From NCBI GenBank assembly GCA_030843315.1, contig JAUUPT010000006.1:26100-90099 (forward strand): a stretch of DNA of 64,000 bases. The letters run 5' to 3'. Source of the stretch: Bacteroidaceae bacterium (GTDB lineage: Bacteria; Bacteroidota; Bacteroidia; Bacteroidales; Bacteroidaceae). Under the pieces are notes generated by a model. The model saw only the letters and a program-made list of their open reading frames with translations, was not told the DNA's origin and made no database searches. Within the stretch, counting starts at the first letter, position 1; every line of letters begins with the position of its first letter. This document shows positions 1 through 8,747 of this stretch, one piece after another. A program made the translations under genes and the position numbers.

Positions 1-1
1 C

Positions 2-829
2 GATGCGCAAGGGATGACGTACGAACAGTTCTGCAACAAACTGCAAGAGTATTACGATGGCTATCATTTTACGCACAACTCCATCGGCATATACAACCCG
101 TTCAGCCTGCTCAATGCTTTTGACCGCATGGAGTTCGGCAGTTATTGGTTCGAGACCGGCACCCCCACTTACTTAGTAAAGCTACTGAAAAGCCATCACT
201 ACGACCTGGAGCGCATGGCACACGAAGAGACTGACGCACAAGTGCTGAACAGTATCGACTCCGAATCCACCAACCCCATTCCGGTGATTTACCAAAGCGG
301 GTATCTGACCATAAAAGGGTACGACACGGAATTTGGTATATACAGTTTAGGTTTCCCGAATCGTGAAGTAGAAGAAGGTTTTGTTCGTTTCCTGTTGCCT
401 TTCTATGCAAATACGAATAAGGTGGAAGCGCCTTTTGAAATTCAAATGTTTGTCCGCGAAGTGCGTGAGGGCGATTACGACGCTTTCTTCCGCCGCCTGC
501 AAAGCTTCTTTGCCGATACCCCCTACGAACTTGTCCGCGACCTGGAAGTGCACTTCCAGAATGTACTGTTCATTGTCTTCAAGTTGGTAGGCTTCTATGT
601 AAAGGCCGAATATCATACTTCGCAAGGGCGGATAGACTTGCTGTTGCAAACGGACAAATACATCTACGTGATGGAATTCAAGCTGAACGGCACAGCCGAA
701 GAGGCTTTGCAACAGATCAACGACAAGCAATACGCCCTTCCTTTTCAAACCGACGCACGGAAGCTGTTCAAAATAGGGATAAACTTCAGCACAGCAACCC
801 GCAACATAGAGAGGTGGATTGTAGAATAA
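2..829 (+). CDS. AAA-ATPase-like / PD-(D/E)XK nuclease-superfamily protein, C-terminal part
   Basis: The frame is open to the left edge, so the N-terminal ATPase part lies outside the window; the first internal ATG is at 14. The visible part matches the large Bacteroides family that joins an AAA-ATPase-like domain (DUF1703 relatives) to a C-terminal PD-(D/E)XK nuclease-fold domain. The signature is near the C-terminus: QGRIDLLLQTDKYIYVMEFK gives the D...E-x-K core, followed by a run ending in QYALPF. The family is abundant, often present in many paralogues per genome, and its function is not settled; a mobile or defence role has been suggested. Family assignment is confident, function is not. 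Confidence 0.8.
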   Translation, partial: DAQGMTYEQFCNKLQEYYDGYHFTHNSIGIYNPFSLLNAFDRMEFGSYWFETGTPTYLVKLLKSHHYDLERMAHEETDAQVLNSIDSESTNPIPVIYQSGYLTIKGYDTEFGIYSLGFPNREVEEGFVRFLLPFYANTNKVEAPFEIQMFVREVREGDYDAFFRRLQSFFADTPYELVRDLEVHFQNVLFIVFKLVGFYVKAEYHTSQGRIDLLLQTDKYIYVMEFKLNGTAEEALQQINDKQYALPFQTDARKLFKIGINFSTATRNIERWIVE

Positions 830-868
830 GGTTGCGACCGGTCGCAATGCTACTTCTCTTATCTCTGA

Positions 869-1066
869 CACATTACTCCCCTTTGCCCGAAACATTCTTG
901 CTTTGAAAGAGGAAGACTCTTTCTTTTGTTGCACAAGATGGCATCTTATACAACACAAGATGGCATCTTGTGCAGCATAAGATGCCATCTTGTGCAGTAT
1001 AGGAAAGGGAGTTTAAGATGAAAGGCAGGAATGTTCCGGATGGCGGACAAGAGTGTTCCTGATGGC
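869..1066. repeat. 22-bp-phased degenerate repeat array, copy 1
   Basis: Nine consecutive 22-bp units start at 869, 891, 913, 935, 957, 979, 1001, 1023 and 1045. The three central units share the near-palindromic 13-mer AAGATGGCATCTT (third copy AAGATGCCATCTT) followed by a 9-bp spacer. Outer units are strongly diverged but keep phase and a T at unit position 13 in eight of nine. The array lies between the 3' ends of two converging genes. A nine-unit array at 60160-60357 matches it in unit order. I know no named family for it. Confidence 0.8.
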
Positions 1067-1144
1067 GGGCATAGCTCTCTGTAAAGTCAGGACAGTACAG
1101 GGTGAAGGGTGAAGGAGACGAAGAATGCTTGAAAGCGCTTTGCC

Positions 1145-1200
1145 TTCACCCGCTATCGACCTGCTGCAAGGCTTTTGTTGCAGGTCGATGAAGGGGTGAA
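1145..1200. repeat. Imperfect inverted repeat (hairpin) between convergent genes
   Basis: Arms at about 1145-1169 and 1177-1200 share ATCGACCTGC / GCAGGTCGAT and TTCACCC / GGGTGAA, separated by a short loop. A further GGGTGAAGGGTGAAGG tract at 1101-1116 could pair with the left arm instead. A T-run follows at about 1217-1222. It could act as a terminator for the convergent genes or be a REP-like element; the sequence alone does not decide. The rest of the 829-1458 gap, apart from the arrays listed, shows no coding potential. Confidence 0.55.
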
Positions 1201-1291
1201 CCCTGTTGTGATTGTTTTTTGTTGGAAGGATAGATAGCGCCGATATTCTATACAAGGACGTTATACGGATAAGCAATAGAATGAATGCCCG

Positions 1292-1378
1292 GTTGGGAAC
1301 ATATTTTTCTCCAGTTGGGAAAATATTTTTTCCCAACTGGGAAAAAAAACTCCGCAGTTGGGAAAAAATAAAACGGCA
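1292..1378. repeat. Second 22-bp-phased array, T/A-rich
   Basis: Four units start at 1292, 1314, 1336 and 1357 (lengths 22, 22, 21, 22), each beginning GTTGGGAA or ACTGGGAA and continuing with a T or A run. The second unit with its neighbour bases forms a long dyad, TTGGGAAAA...TTTTCCCAA. A weaker fifth unit may follow at 1379-1400. The sequence differs from the array at 869-1066 but the period is the same, and both sit in one gene-free gap. Confidence 0.65.
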
Positions 1379-1457
1379 GGTAGGGAGTAGCCGAAAGAGG
1401 ATGTCCGTACCTGCCGTTTGGTATCTTGTCAATCAAGATGGGTTTCTTCTACGCTCA

Positions 1458-3290
1458 CTAATTGGAGCCTTTCCGAACCAGTTTCAATGTGCTGCCGGCG
1501 GCTTCCCACTTGAAGTCATTGCTGAAACCATAGTTGGCATTCATTGTATTGATTTTGTTAGATAAGTCTAAATCAGTAGAGTAGGAAGCATTATTACCGC
1601 CCGAAGTCCATTCCGAATAGCATTTCTCGATGCCTTCCGGAGTAGCACCGCTTTTGTAATACCACGTACATCCTGAAACGGTTCCTGAGTATTCGGTTAG
1701 GTATTTATTAATGGCTGTCATTCCACCCATTTTCACAACATTTGAAGCACCGGAGATTGTCCCTTTGGCAAAGCAGGAAATGATGTTTCCTCCGTCTGAA
1801 GATCCATATATGTTTTTCCCGCATATCCATCCAAGAGGGATTTCAGAAGTCGCATCCGCATTGGTAGCCTTCACTGTTCCTTCAAAGCTACAGAATGCAA
1901 TGGTTCCTTGATTTAGACCTACTATTCCTCCTATCTCCGCACCGCCTGTACCGCCATATTCCACATCACCTTTTACCATTAGATGCTTAATAGTTCCGTA
2001 ATTTCCCGCGAAAAGACCAGAGACTGAAATTGTAGATAGGGATATGTTTAGTCCTGAGATGGTATGTCCCTGTCCGTCGAATACTCCGTAAAGGTATATG
2101 GCACCTCCATCAGGATAATAAGAACCCAACGGCGTCCACGGATGGTTGTTCAGATTAATATCGGCTGTCAGTTTATAGGTGGCATAAGCATACGTATTAT
2201 TAGTAGCAGTGACGGCGTCTGATATTGATTGACCCATCAACTTCCATAGTCCGGCAAGCTGCTTCGCTGTGGAGATTTCGAATACGTAGTCTTTACCGTC
2301 GGTGCCGTCGGTGCCGGAGGAGACTGCCTCGCCCAGCCATTGCTTTGCTGTTGCTGCATCTGCGGGATACGTGCCATCCCAACCGGTTTCGGTAAAGTCG
2401 TGGTCATTATCCGGTTCCTCCCACTTATCATCTGCCGTAATCGTGAAAGTAAAATCGCCGGTAGTAGGCGGTGTGGGTGGTGTGGGCGGTGCGTATTCGC
2501 CCGTGATGTTGGTTTTGTAGCATTGCTGGAAGGGAACGTTGGTGAGGGTCTTCTGGTCGTCGTCGGTGTTGAACTTTATCGTCACGCCGAGCAGCCGTTG
2601 TTCGCCCTTCGGAGCGAGGATGTAGTCTGTGGCGAGGGTTGCGCCGGGGGAAGCCGGTCCGATGCCTGTAAAGATATGTGCGACGGAGCTTGTCCCTTCG
2701 GTAACTTTGCCTGTACCTACGTTGAGCGTTGCGCCTGCGGAATACACTATGGCCAGCGTGTTGTTGCTTCCACTCACTCCTGTTTTTTCTACGAAGTTCA
2801 CCTGTGCGGTGGCGTTCCGCAGGGTGACTTGAGTGCTCGACGTTAAGTTCGCGGTGTTTAACGTGGTGGCAAGGCAATAGGCTACTTCGCCCTGGCTGTT
2901 CTCTTTGCCGCTCGTCACCTTTACGGTTTTCAGGTCGTCGGTGTCCCAGTAGCCGCTGCTTATCGCGCCTGTACTTTCATTTTTTGCCGTACCCTTGTCT
3001 GCCCAGAACAGGAAGGTGTATTCCGTATTCTTTTCGAGTTCTACTACCAGTGTGCCCATGTTAGCTTCTACCCGCGTCGCAAGTGTGCCCGTGGCACTGC
3101 TTCCCTCATACGCCTCTACAATGTAGCGGGTCAAGTCAGTGACCGCAGCACGTGTCGCCGCAGGCGTCTGAATGTTGAACGTGACGAGTTGTCCGTCCTC
3201 TTGTGGCTGCCCCGGCATTTCGTCCGCCTGGCTGCACGATGCCAAAGCTACGACTACCCCGGCAATCAACGATAAAATGCTCTTTTTCAT
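1458..3290 (-). CDS. Surface lipoprotein, DUF6562-like N-terminus with GLUG-type C-terminus
   Basis: 610 residues. The first 19 residues are a lipoprotein signal with lipobox ALASC (Cys19). Residues 30-260 resemble the DUF6562/fimbrillin-like domain seen in Bacteroides minor-fimbrial lipoproteins: a TRA cleavage-like stretch after the signal, then ...DYILAP...KTNITGEY. A PPTPPTPPTTG linker separates this from a C-terminal part that has the GLUG-type pattern (GGIVGLNQGTIAFCSFEGTV, preceded by FDGQGHTISGL), a beta-helical adhesin-like fold. It is the last gene of the minus-strand operon 8684-1458 and shares its N-terminal domain with the product of 3354-5987. Probable exported surface or tip protein; ligand unknown. 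Confidence 0.75.
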   Translation of the reverse strand: MKKSILSLIAGVVVALASCSQADEMPGQPQEDGQLVTFNIQTPAATRAAVTDLTRYIVEAYEGSSATGTLATRVEANMGTLVVELEKNTEYTFLFWADKGTAKNESTGAISSGYWDTDDLKTVKVTSGKENSQGEVAYCLATTLNTANLTSSTQVTLRNATAQVNFVEKTGVSGSNNTLAIVYSAGATLNVGTGKVTEGTSSVAHIFTGIGPASPGATLATDYILAPKGEQRLLGVTIKFNTDDDQKTLTNVPFQQCYKTNITGEYAPPTPPTPPTTGDFTFTITADDKWEEPDNDHDFTETGWDGTYPADAATAKQWLGEAVSSGTDGTDGKDYVFEISTAKQLAGLWKLMGQSISDAVTATNNTYAYATYKLTADINLNNHPWTPLGSYYPDGGAIYLYGVFDGQGHTISGLNISLSTISVSGLFAGNYGTIKHLMVKGDVEYGGTGGAEIGGIVGLNQGTIAFCSFEGTVKATNADATSEIPLGWICGKNIYGSSDGGNIISCFAKGTISGASNVVKMGGMTAINKYLTEYSGTVSGCTWYYKSGATPEGIEKCYSEWTSGGNNASYSTDLDLSNKINTMNANYGFSNDFKWEAAGSTLKLVRKGSN

Positions 3291-3353
3291 CTTCTTCTGA
3301 ATTAATGGGTTATTAATGTAAATTTATGATTCATAAGTAATGGTTTGTAATGA

Positions 3354-5987
3354 CTACTTCCAATTGTCGGGGACGCTGCTCGTATTGGTAGCGCTCGTCC
3401 CGGCGAAACACATGGTATGGTCGCTGCTTGCCATGGTATACGTCCACAGCTGCGGGAGCGTCCCTTGCCTTTCCTGCTTTAAACCGCAACTGTTGAAACA
3501 GTTCTTGAAGTTCATAGTTTTCCCGGCAAAGCGGGTTTCCATCTCCTTCCCCTCATCCGTAGTCTCGTCGCAGAATATATTGGCAGTAGGTATAAGATAG
3601 AAACATTGGTAGAAACAAGATTCAAAAATTGTTGCATCCTTATTTTGAGCGAACAGTCCTGTGGGAATCTTTCCCGTCAGCTTCGTGCACATGTAGAAAC
3701 AGTAGTAGAAAGTCGTCACGAGGGTATTCTTGTCAAACAACCCTGTGGGAATCGCTTCCGTCAGACCCGTGCACTCGTTGAAGCAGTAGCTGAAATTCGT
3801 CACGAGGGTATTCTTGTCAAACAGCCCTGTGGGAATCGCTCCCGTCAGTCCCGTACACTTGCTGAAGCAGTGGTTGAAATCCGTCACGAGGGTATTGCTG
3901 TCGAACAGCCCTTGAGGGATTCCCGTCAGCCCCGTGCAACCTGCGAAACAGGATTCGAAATTCGTTACGGCGGTATTCTCTTTGAACAGCTTTTGGGGAA
4001 TCGTTCCCGCCAGCTTCGCGCAATTTGCGAAACAGGCAGAGAAATTCGTCACGGATTTATTTGTGGTGAACAGCCCTTCGGGGATTGTTCCCTCCAGCCC
4101 CGCGCAACCGGAGAAACAGGATGCGAAAGTCGTCACGGCGGTATTCTTTTCGAACAGCTTTGGGGGAATCGCTCCCGTCAGCCCCGTGCACTTGTAGAAA
4201 CAGGATTCGAAAGTCGTCACAGCGGTATTGGTGGTGAACAGCCCTTCGGGAATCGTTCCCGTCAGCCCCGCACAACCGAAGAAACAGGATTGGAAACTCG
4301 TTACGGCTTTATTGTTGGTGAATAGCCCTTCGTGAATCTCTCCCGTCAGCCCCGTGCAATTGTAGAAACAGAAGCTGAAATTCGTTACTTTTTGATTGGT
4401 GGTGAACAGCCCTTCAGGGATTGCTTCCTCCAGCCCCGTGCAATCGGAGAAACAGGATGCGAAAGTTGTTACGAGGGTATTCTTTTCGAACAGCTTTGGG
4501 GGAATCTCTCCCGTCAGCCCCGTGCACTCGGAGAAACAGTTGTAGAAACTCGTCACTTTTTCATTGTAGGCAAACAGCGCTTCGGGGATTGTTCCCGTCA
4601 GCCCTGTGCAACCGTAGAAACAGGATGCGAAACTCGTCACGGCGGTATTGGCGGTGAACAGCCCTTCGGGGATTGCTCCCGTTAGCCCCGTGCAACCGGA
4701 GAAGCAGCTACCGAAATCCATCACTTTGTTATTGGCGTTGAACAGCGCTTCGGGGATTGCTCCCGTTAGCCCCGTGCAACCGTAGAAGCAGGAACTGAAA
4801 TTCGTTACGGAGGGATTATTATCGAACAGCCCTTCGGGGATTTTCGTCAGCGAAGTGCAATTTCTGAAACAGTTGTTGAAGTTAGAACCCATATTGAGCA
4901 GCGGCGTATTGAGCGATACCAGCTTCTTCGAGTTGGCGTTCACATAGCTGTAGTCGGAAAAACAAAGCTGGGGCATCTGCGTCTGCGTGCCGTCCCGCTG
5001 AGTAGAGGAGATGGTTACAGTGTATTCTCCCGCCTGAGCGTAGGTGTGCGTTGTATTATTCTGATAAAGCCACGTACCGTCGGTAAAGGTTTCGGTATTT
5101 CTGTCTCCCCAATCCACGACCAGCGAGTAACCGCTGAGAGTGCCTTGCAGAGGCAGAATGAAAGTGGCGTCATTGGTGTCTGAGGTATTCTTGCGGGTAT
5201 CGATGGTAATACTCATCGACGGCAGCGGCGTTTCGTACTCGCCCGTAATCTTGGTCTTATAGTTCGCCTGAACGACCGCTTCGGGGATGGTCTTCTCCTC
5301 CTCATCGTTGAGTTTGAATTTCAGCCCCGTAAGTTTGCCTGCATCAGCCGGGGCAAGGATATAGTCGGTGGCAAAGGGCTGGGCAGATGATGTGGGCTGC
5401 TCGAGGTGTGTAAGGGTATGCACTACCGGGGTTCCTGTGGTATTATACTCCACCGTGCCGTCGCCAAGGTTCATCACGGCGTCAGCGTAGGGATAGGTAA
5501 TCGTCAAGGTATTGTCCGTTCCCGTCAATCCCTTTTTGTCGATAAACGAGAGTTTGGCAACGGCGCGTCTCAGGGTGATATGCCCATCGGAAGTGCTGTT
5601 GACCGTCACGCGTGCCCAGTAAGCTGCCATGCCGGGTTGGGTGTTGTCCGTCTGCTTCACGGCTTTCAGGCTGGAGGCATCGTAGGCGTTCTCCCCGTTG
5701 TCCGCCCAGAAGAGGCAGACGTAATCCACCTCCTTTTTCATCGTGACGTTGAACGTGCCGCTGGTACTCTCCATTTTCACGGGTTCAGCCGAAAGGTCGC
5801 CCTCGTACATTTCGAGCAAATAGCGGTTCATGGTTGCCGCCGCCTTTGTCTGCGGCGCATCGTCCGGTTCGCTGATGGCAACGTTGAACGTCTGCGTAGT
5901 CACTCCCTGCTGCATTGCCGCGTCTTCGTCGGTACACGATGCGAGGGCAAGCAATAATACACCTATTATATACAGTATCCTTTTCAT
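3354..5987 (-). CDS. Surface lipoprotein with DUF6562-like domain, PKD-like domain and 15 BspA-like Cys-containing repeats
   Basis: 877 residues. Lipoprotein signal with lipobox ALASC (Cys18). An N-terminal DUF6562-like domain (ends KTKITGEYETPLPS) is followed by a PKD-like segment (VDWGD...HTYAQAGEYTVTIS). Then come 15 tandem copies of a mostly 28-residue repeat with consensus C-TGLTGAIPEGLF-N-V-F-SCF, two Cys per repeat (copies 1 and 12 lack one residue). These resemble BspA-type/DUF285 leucine-rich repeats of surface proteins. The C-terminus keeps a diverged, Cys-containing unit. Gap to the next gene is 63 bp and the upstream gene ends 41 bp away, consistent with one operon. Predicted surface adhesin or fimbrial tip component; this is inference from domain type and neighbours. 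Confidence 0.78.
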   Translation of the reverse strand: MKRILYIIGVLLLALASCTDEDAAMQQGVTTQTFNVAISEPDDAPQTKAAATMNRYLLEMYEGDLSAEPVKMESTSGTFNVTMKKEVDYVCLFWADNGENAYDASSLKAVKQTDNTQPGMAAYWARVTVNSTSDGHITLRRAVAKLSFIDKKGLTGTDNTLTITYPYADAVMNLGDGTVEYNTTGTPVVHTLTHLEQPTSSAQPFATDYILAPADAGKLTGLKFKLNDEEEKTIPEAVVQANYKTKITGEYETPLPSMSITIDTRKNTSDTNDATFILPLQGTLSGYSLVVDWGDRNTETFTDGTWLYQNNTTHTYAQAGEYTVTISSTQRDGTQTQMPQLCFSDYSYVNANSKKLVSLNTPLLNMGSNFNNCFRNCTSLTKIPEGLFDNNPSVTNFSSCFYGCTGLTGAIPEALFNANNKVMDFGSCFSGCTGLTGAIPEGLFTANTAVTSFASCFYGCTGLTGTIPEALFAYNEKVTSFYNCFSECTGLTGEIPPKLFEKNTLVTTFASCFSDCTGLEEAIPEGLFTTNQKVTNFSFCFYNCTGLTGEIHEGLFTNNKAVTSFQSCFFGCAGLTGTIPEGLFTTNTAVTTFESCFYKCTGLTGAIPPKLFEKNTAVTTFASCFSGCAGLEGTIPEGLFTTNKSVTNFSACFANCAKLAGTIPQKLFKENTAVTNFESCFAGCTGLTGIPQGLFDSNTLVTDFNHCFSKCTGLTGAIPTGLFDKNTLVTNFSYCFNECTGLTEAIPTGLFDKNTLVTTFYYCFYMCTKLTGKIPTGLFAQNKDATIFESCFYQCFYLIPTANIFCDETTDEGKEMETRFAGKTMNFKNCFNSCGLKQERQGTLPQLWTYTMASSDHTMCFAGTSATNTSSVPDNWK
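3610..4880 (-). repeat. 84-bp in-frame tandem repeats in the surface lipoprotein gene
   Basis: The stretch encodes 15 copies of the 28-residue repeat, at 84-bp spacing (for example the GLF/ALF/KLF motif recurs near 4830, 4740 and 4655). Several units are nearly identical at the DNA level, so unit number could change by recombination or slippage without breaking the frame. Confidence 0.85.
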
Positions 5988-6028
5988 ATCCTCTATGTTC
6001 TATTCCTTATTCCCCAGAGGGGGGCTGT

Positions 6029-7408
6029 TTAAAAATTCACTTCGTACACACCTTCCCAGTCGGTGCTGATATTGATGCCGGGGCTTACCACGCCTGCCGT
6101 CAGGAAGTCGCCCCGCACGGTGGTGAGCATATTGCGCTTGTAGGCTATCTCTACGCCCGGCACGCGGCTCACGGTGCGCCCCTCCCGGTCCGTCACCAGC
6201 ACGGTGACGCTTACCGCCGACTCGCTGCCGTTGACAAACACGTAGTCGCTGCCCACCGCCACTTCGGTATCCGCCTCGTCTACGGGCGGCAGTGCCGCGG
6301 GGGCGGTGCGGTAGCCTTCCGCCGCGCTGTTGGGCTTGCCCGTCTGTGCGTTGAAGCCGTCGGGCAGGTAGCCCTCGTAGATTATCTGCACGCGCAGCTC
6401 GTCCAGCGGCACGTACTTTTCGGGATTGGCAACCTGTAGCCGTCGGTAGCGCTCCACGTCGTCGGCAACGAGGGCGTACTTCGCCTGCGGGCGTTCGGTA
6501 ACCACCGGCAGGGCGGCTTCCGTTCCGGCGGCGGCTACGGAGGCTGTGGCGTAGAACACCTCGCGGGTGTCGCTTCCGGCGGTGTAGGTGCGGTCGGAGG
6601 CTATTATCCTGACTGCTTGCAGGTTGCCGGTGTCGTACCATAGGTCGTCGGTGGAGCCGCTTTCGGTGTAGTCCACCCACAGCGTCAGGTCGTATTCGTC
6701 CTGCGGCAGTTCGGCGGTCAGGGTGTAGTGCCCTGCGGCATCCGTGGGAGTGAGCACCGCCGCTATGCGGTTCATCAGGGCGGAGCTTCCTTTGCGGTAG
6801 AACTCGGCTACGCCCCGCAGGTTATGGGGCTGCGTGGCGCGCACGCGCTTCGCCTGGTACTCGCCGAAGGCGGCATCGGGCAGCGCTATGCCTACCGTGA
6901 CCCGGGTTGCGGTGATGCCGCCCGCCTTGTCGGACAGGGGTATTTCGATGCGCGCCACCTCGTTCTCGGTAATGGTGCGGTTAATCATCCCCGTCAGCAT
7001 ATCGGGATAGTCGTCTTCCGTCTGCTTCAGGTAGCTCAGCAGCCGACTCAGGGTGATGTCGCTGAGGGGCGCGTCGGCGCGGGTGGCGGGAGTGAAGTCC
7101 TGCCCCACGTTGAGCACCGCCACGAAGGTGTATGCCCCGCTTTCGAGGGTGAAGAGGTCGGCGGACAGCTCCTTCTGCGTGGGGTAATATCTGTGGAGTA
7201 TCATCTTCTGGGCGTTGTTGAACCCGTAGAGGTGGGTATCCTCGAACTTGTTGTGGCTCACCCGGTCGGTGTTGAGCCCCACCACCGCTCCGCCGTGGTT
7301 TTCGCCGGGCAGGCTGGGAGTGGGGGGCAGGGTGATGTGCGAGTCGTCCCGGTTGCACGCGGCAAGCAGCAGGACGAGCGAGGTCATAATGATGAGTATC
7401 TTTTTCAT
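6029..7408 (-). CDS. Fimbrial-type lipoprotein, DUF6562-like (anchor or subunit)
   Basis: 459 residues. Signal with lipobox LLAAC (Cys18). The C-terminal ending NISTDWEGVYEVNF and the overall two-domain beta layout are typical of Bacteroides DUF6562/Mfa2-FimB-like lipoproteins found in fimbria-type operons. A TRAD motif occurs near residue 113. The gene follows the barrel gene by 16 bp and precedes the repeat lipoprotein by 41 bp. By analogy with characterised Porphyromonas/Bacteroides fimbriae it may be the anchor or a shaft-proximal subunit; the exact role cannot be told from sequence. The GC content appears high compared with the repeat gene. Confidence 0.7.
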   Translation of the reverse strand: MKKILIIMTSLVLLLAACNRDDSHITLPPTPSLPGENHGGAVVGLNTDRVSHNKFEDTHLYGFNNAQKMILHRYYPTQKELSADLFTLESGAYTFVAVLNVGQDFTPATRADAPLSDITLSRLLSYLKQTEDDYPDMLTGMINRTITENEVARIEIPLSDKAGGITATRVTVGIALPDAAFGEYQAKRVRATQPHNLRGVAEFYRKGSSALMNRIAAVLTPTDAAGHYTLTAELPQDEYDLTLWVDYTESGSTDDLWYDTGNLQAVRIIASDRTYTAGSDTREVFYATASVAAAGTEAALPVVTERPQAKYALVADDVERYRRLQVANPEKYVPLDELRVQIIYEGYLPDGFNAQTGKPNSAAEGYRTAPAALPPVDEADTEVAVGSDYVFVNGSESAVSVTVLVTDREGRTVSRVPGVEIAYKRNMLTTVRGDFLTAGVVSPGINISTDWEGVYEVNF

Positions 7409-7424
7409 AGCCTTCTTCCTTCCT

Positions 7425-8684
7425 TTATTGGTTGTTGGTGCCGAAACGCCAGATGAGCGTCACCGTGTTGTTCCATATCATATTCTCTTGATGGTCGGTG
7501 GGCGTGATGCCGTCGAAGCGTTCGCCCGGTACCCACAGCACGCTGCTGCGCAGCCCGACGTCCAGGTTGCCGGTCAGCCGGTAGCTGCCGCCGATGCCGA
7601 TGCCCGCTCCGAACTGGAAGCGCCCGTCGCGCTTCACCACGGTGGCGTCCGTGGCATTCTCCTTCAGGGTGGCGCGGGTGCCTATGCCGTAGACGGCGGG
7701 CGAGAGGGTCAGGCTCCAGCGCCTGTCCCAGCATGGACGGACGATTTGCAGCAGGTCCGCGTTCAGGCGCAGGGCGTATTGTTGCAGGAAGACGGAGCTG
7801 TGGATGTCGCGGTAGGAGTAGCTGTCCATTCCGGCAACGTGCTCCAGGTAGCGCGCTCCGTCGGTGCCCAGCCAGTAGTCCGCACAGCAGGGGCTGGTGC
7901 CCAGCCGCATGGTGCCCAGCGAGATGCCCGCCTCTACCGAGAGCAGGGGCGAGATGCGGTATCCGCCCAGCACGCCGCCTTCGAATCCCGCCTTTCCGGC
8001 GGCATCGAACGAGGTGAATGTGCTCACGGCAAACGGCATCCCCAGCTCGATGCCTGCATACCAGCGGCAGGGGGCGGGGGAGTTTGCTTTCGGGGCTGTC
8101 TCTCCTTTTTCGGGCATTGTCTCTTCCTTTTCGGCGATTGTCACTGTATCTTCGGGCATTGTCTCTGCTTTGGGGGGAACAAGGTCTTCCTTCCTATCGG
8201 GAGCAGCCCCTTCCTGCCGGGGATGCGCTGGCAGGGTATCCGCCTGTACCTCTTCCGCCGTACCCGCAGGAGACAGGCTGATAATCACCGCGTCTCCCGC
8301 CGCAGGATGCAGATAAGGCTGGTTCGTGGTCTTGAAGTCCTTCTCGCGCAGTCCGTAGAATTTTATCAGATAGCCTTTCAGGTTATTACACCGATAGAAG
8401 ACGGTCCACCGGTTTCGGGAGTCGCTTTCGCATTCTCCCGAGAAGCCGTTGACGTAGAGAGTGTCTTTGCCTTTCGTAAATGTTTTCAGGGTGTGCTTCA
8501 GCCGGCGGAGTGTCTGCCGGTTCTCCCGATAGTTCTCCTTGAACATCTGGATGCAGGGTGGGTAACGGAATATGAACGCACTGTCGGTAGCAGTGTCGGT
8601 GCCTTCGTGACGCGCCGCCTGTGGGTACATGGCAGGGCAAAGGCTAAGGATTGCCGTCAGGCAGACAAGTATTCTCCTTTTCAT
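7425..8684 (-). CDS. Outer-membrane beta-barrel protein with OmpA-like periplasmic segment
   Basis: 419 residues, first gene of the four-gene minus-strand locus. A signal peptide (about residues 1-22, cleavage after PQA) is followed by a segment with LYVNGFSGECESDSRNRW...LKGYLIKFYGL, which resembles the OmpA-like or DUF3868-type region of fimbria-associated barrel proteins. A charged linker rich in E, P and T (about 165-205) leads into a C-terminal barrel with alternating strands (YAGIELGMPFAVS, LGGYRISPLLSVEAGISLG, FGAGIGIGGSYRL) ending VTLIWRFG plus four residues. It likely sits in the outer membrane and could serve the assembly or anchoring of the downstream lipoproteins. Family name uncertain. 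Confidence 0.7.
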   Translation of the reverse strand: MKRRILVCLTAILSLCPAMYPQAARHEGTDTATDSAFIFRYPPCIQMFKENYRENRQTLRRLKHTLKTFTKGKDTLYVNGFSGECESDSRNRWTVFYRCNNLKGYLIKFYGLREKDFKTTNQPYLHPAAGDAVIISLSPAGTAEEVQADTLPAHPRQEGAAPDRKEDLVPPKAETMPEDTVTIAEKEETMPEKGETAPKANSPAPCRWYAGIELGMPFAVSTFTSFDAAGKAGFEGGVLGGYRISPLLSVEAGISLGTMRLGTSPCCADYWLGTDGARYLEHVAGMDSYSYRDIHSSVFLQQYALRLNADLLQIVRPCWDRRWSLTLSPAVYGIGTRATLKENATDATVVKRDGRFQFGAGIGIGGSYRLTGNLDVGLRSSVLWVPGERFDGITPTDHQENMIWNNTVTLIWRFGTNNQ

Positions 8685-8747
8685 CGGTATGCCGGTATTA
8701 TTTCAAGATTTATATTGCCGCGCCTGTCAGTGTCTGTACACAACAAA

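Noticed and set aside
869..1066. CRISPR array
   Set aside because: Units abut at 22 bp with no unique spacers of constant length and no conserved direct repeat outside the three central copies; no cas genes are in the window.
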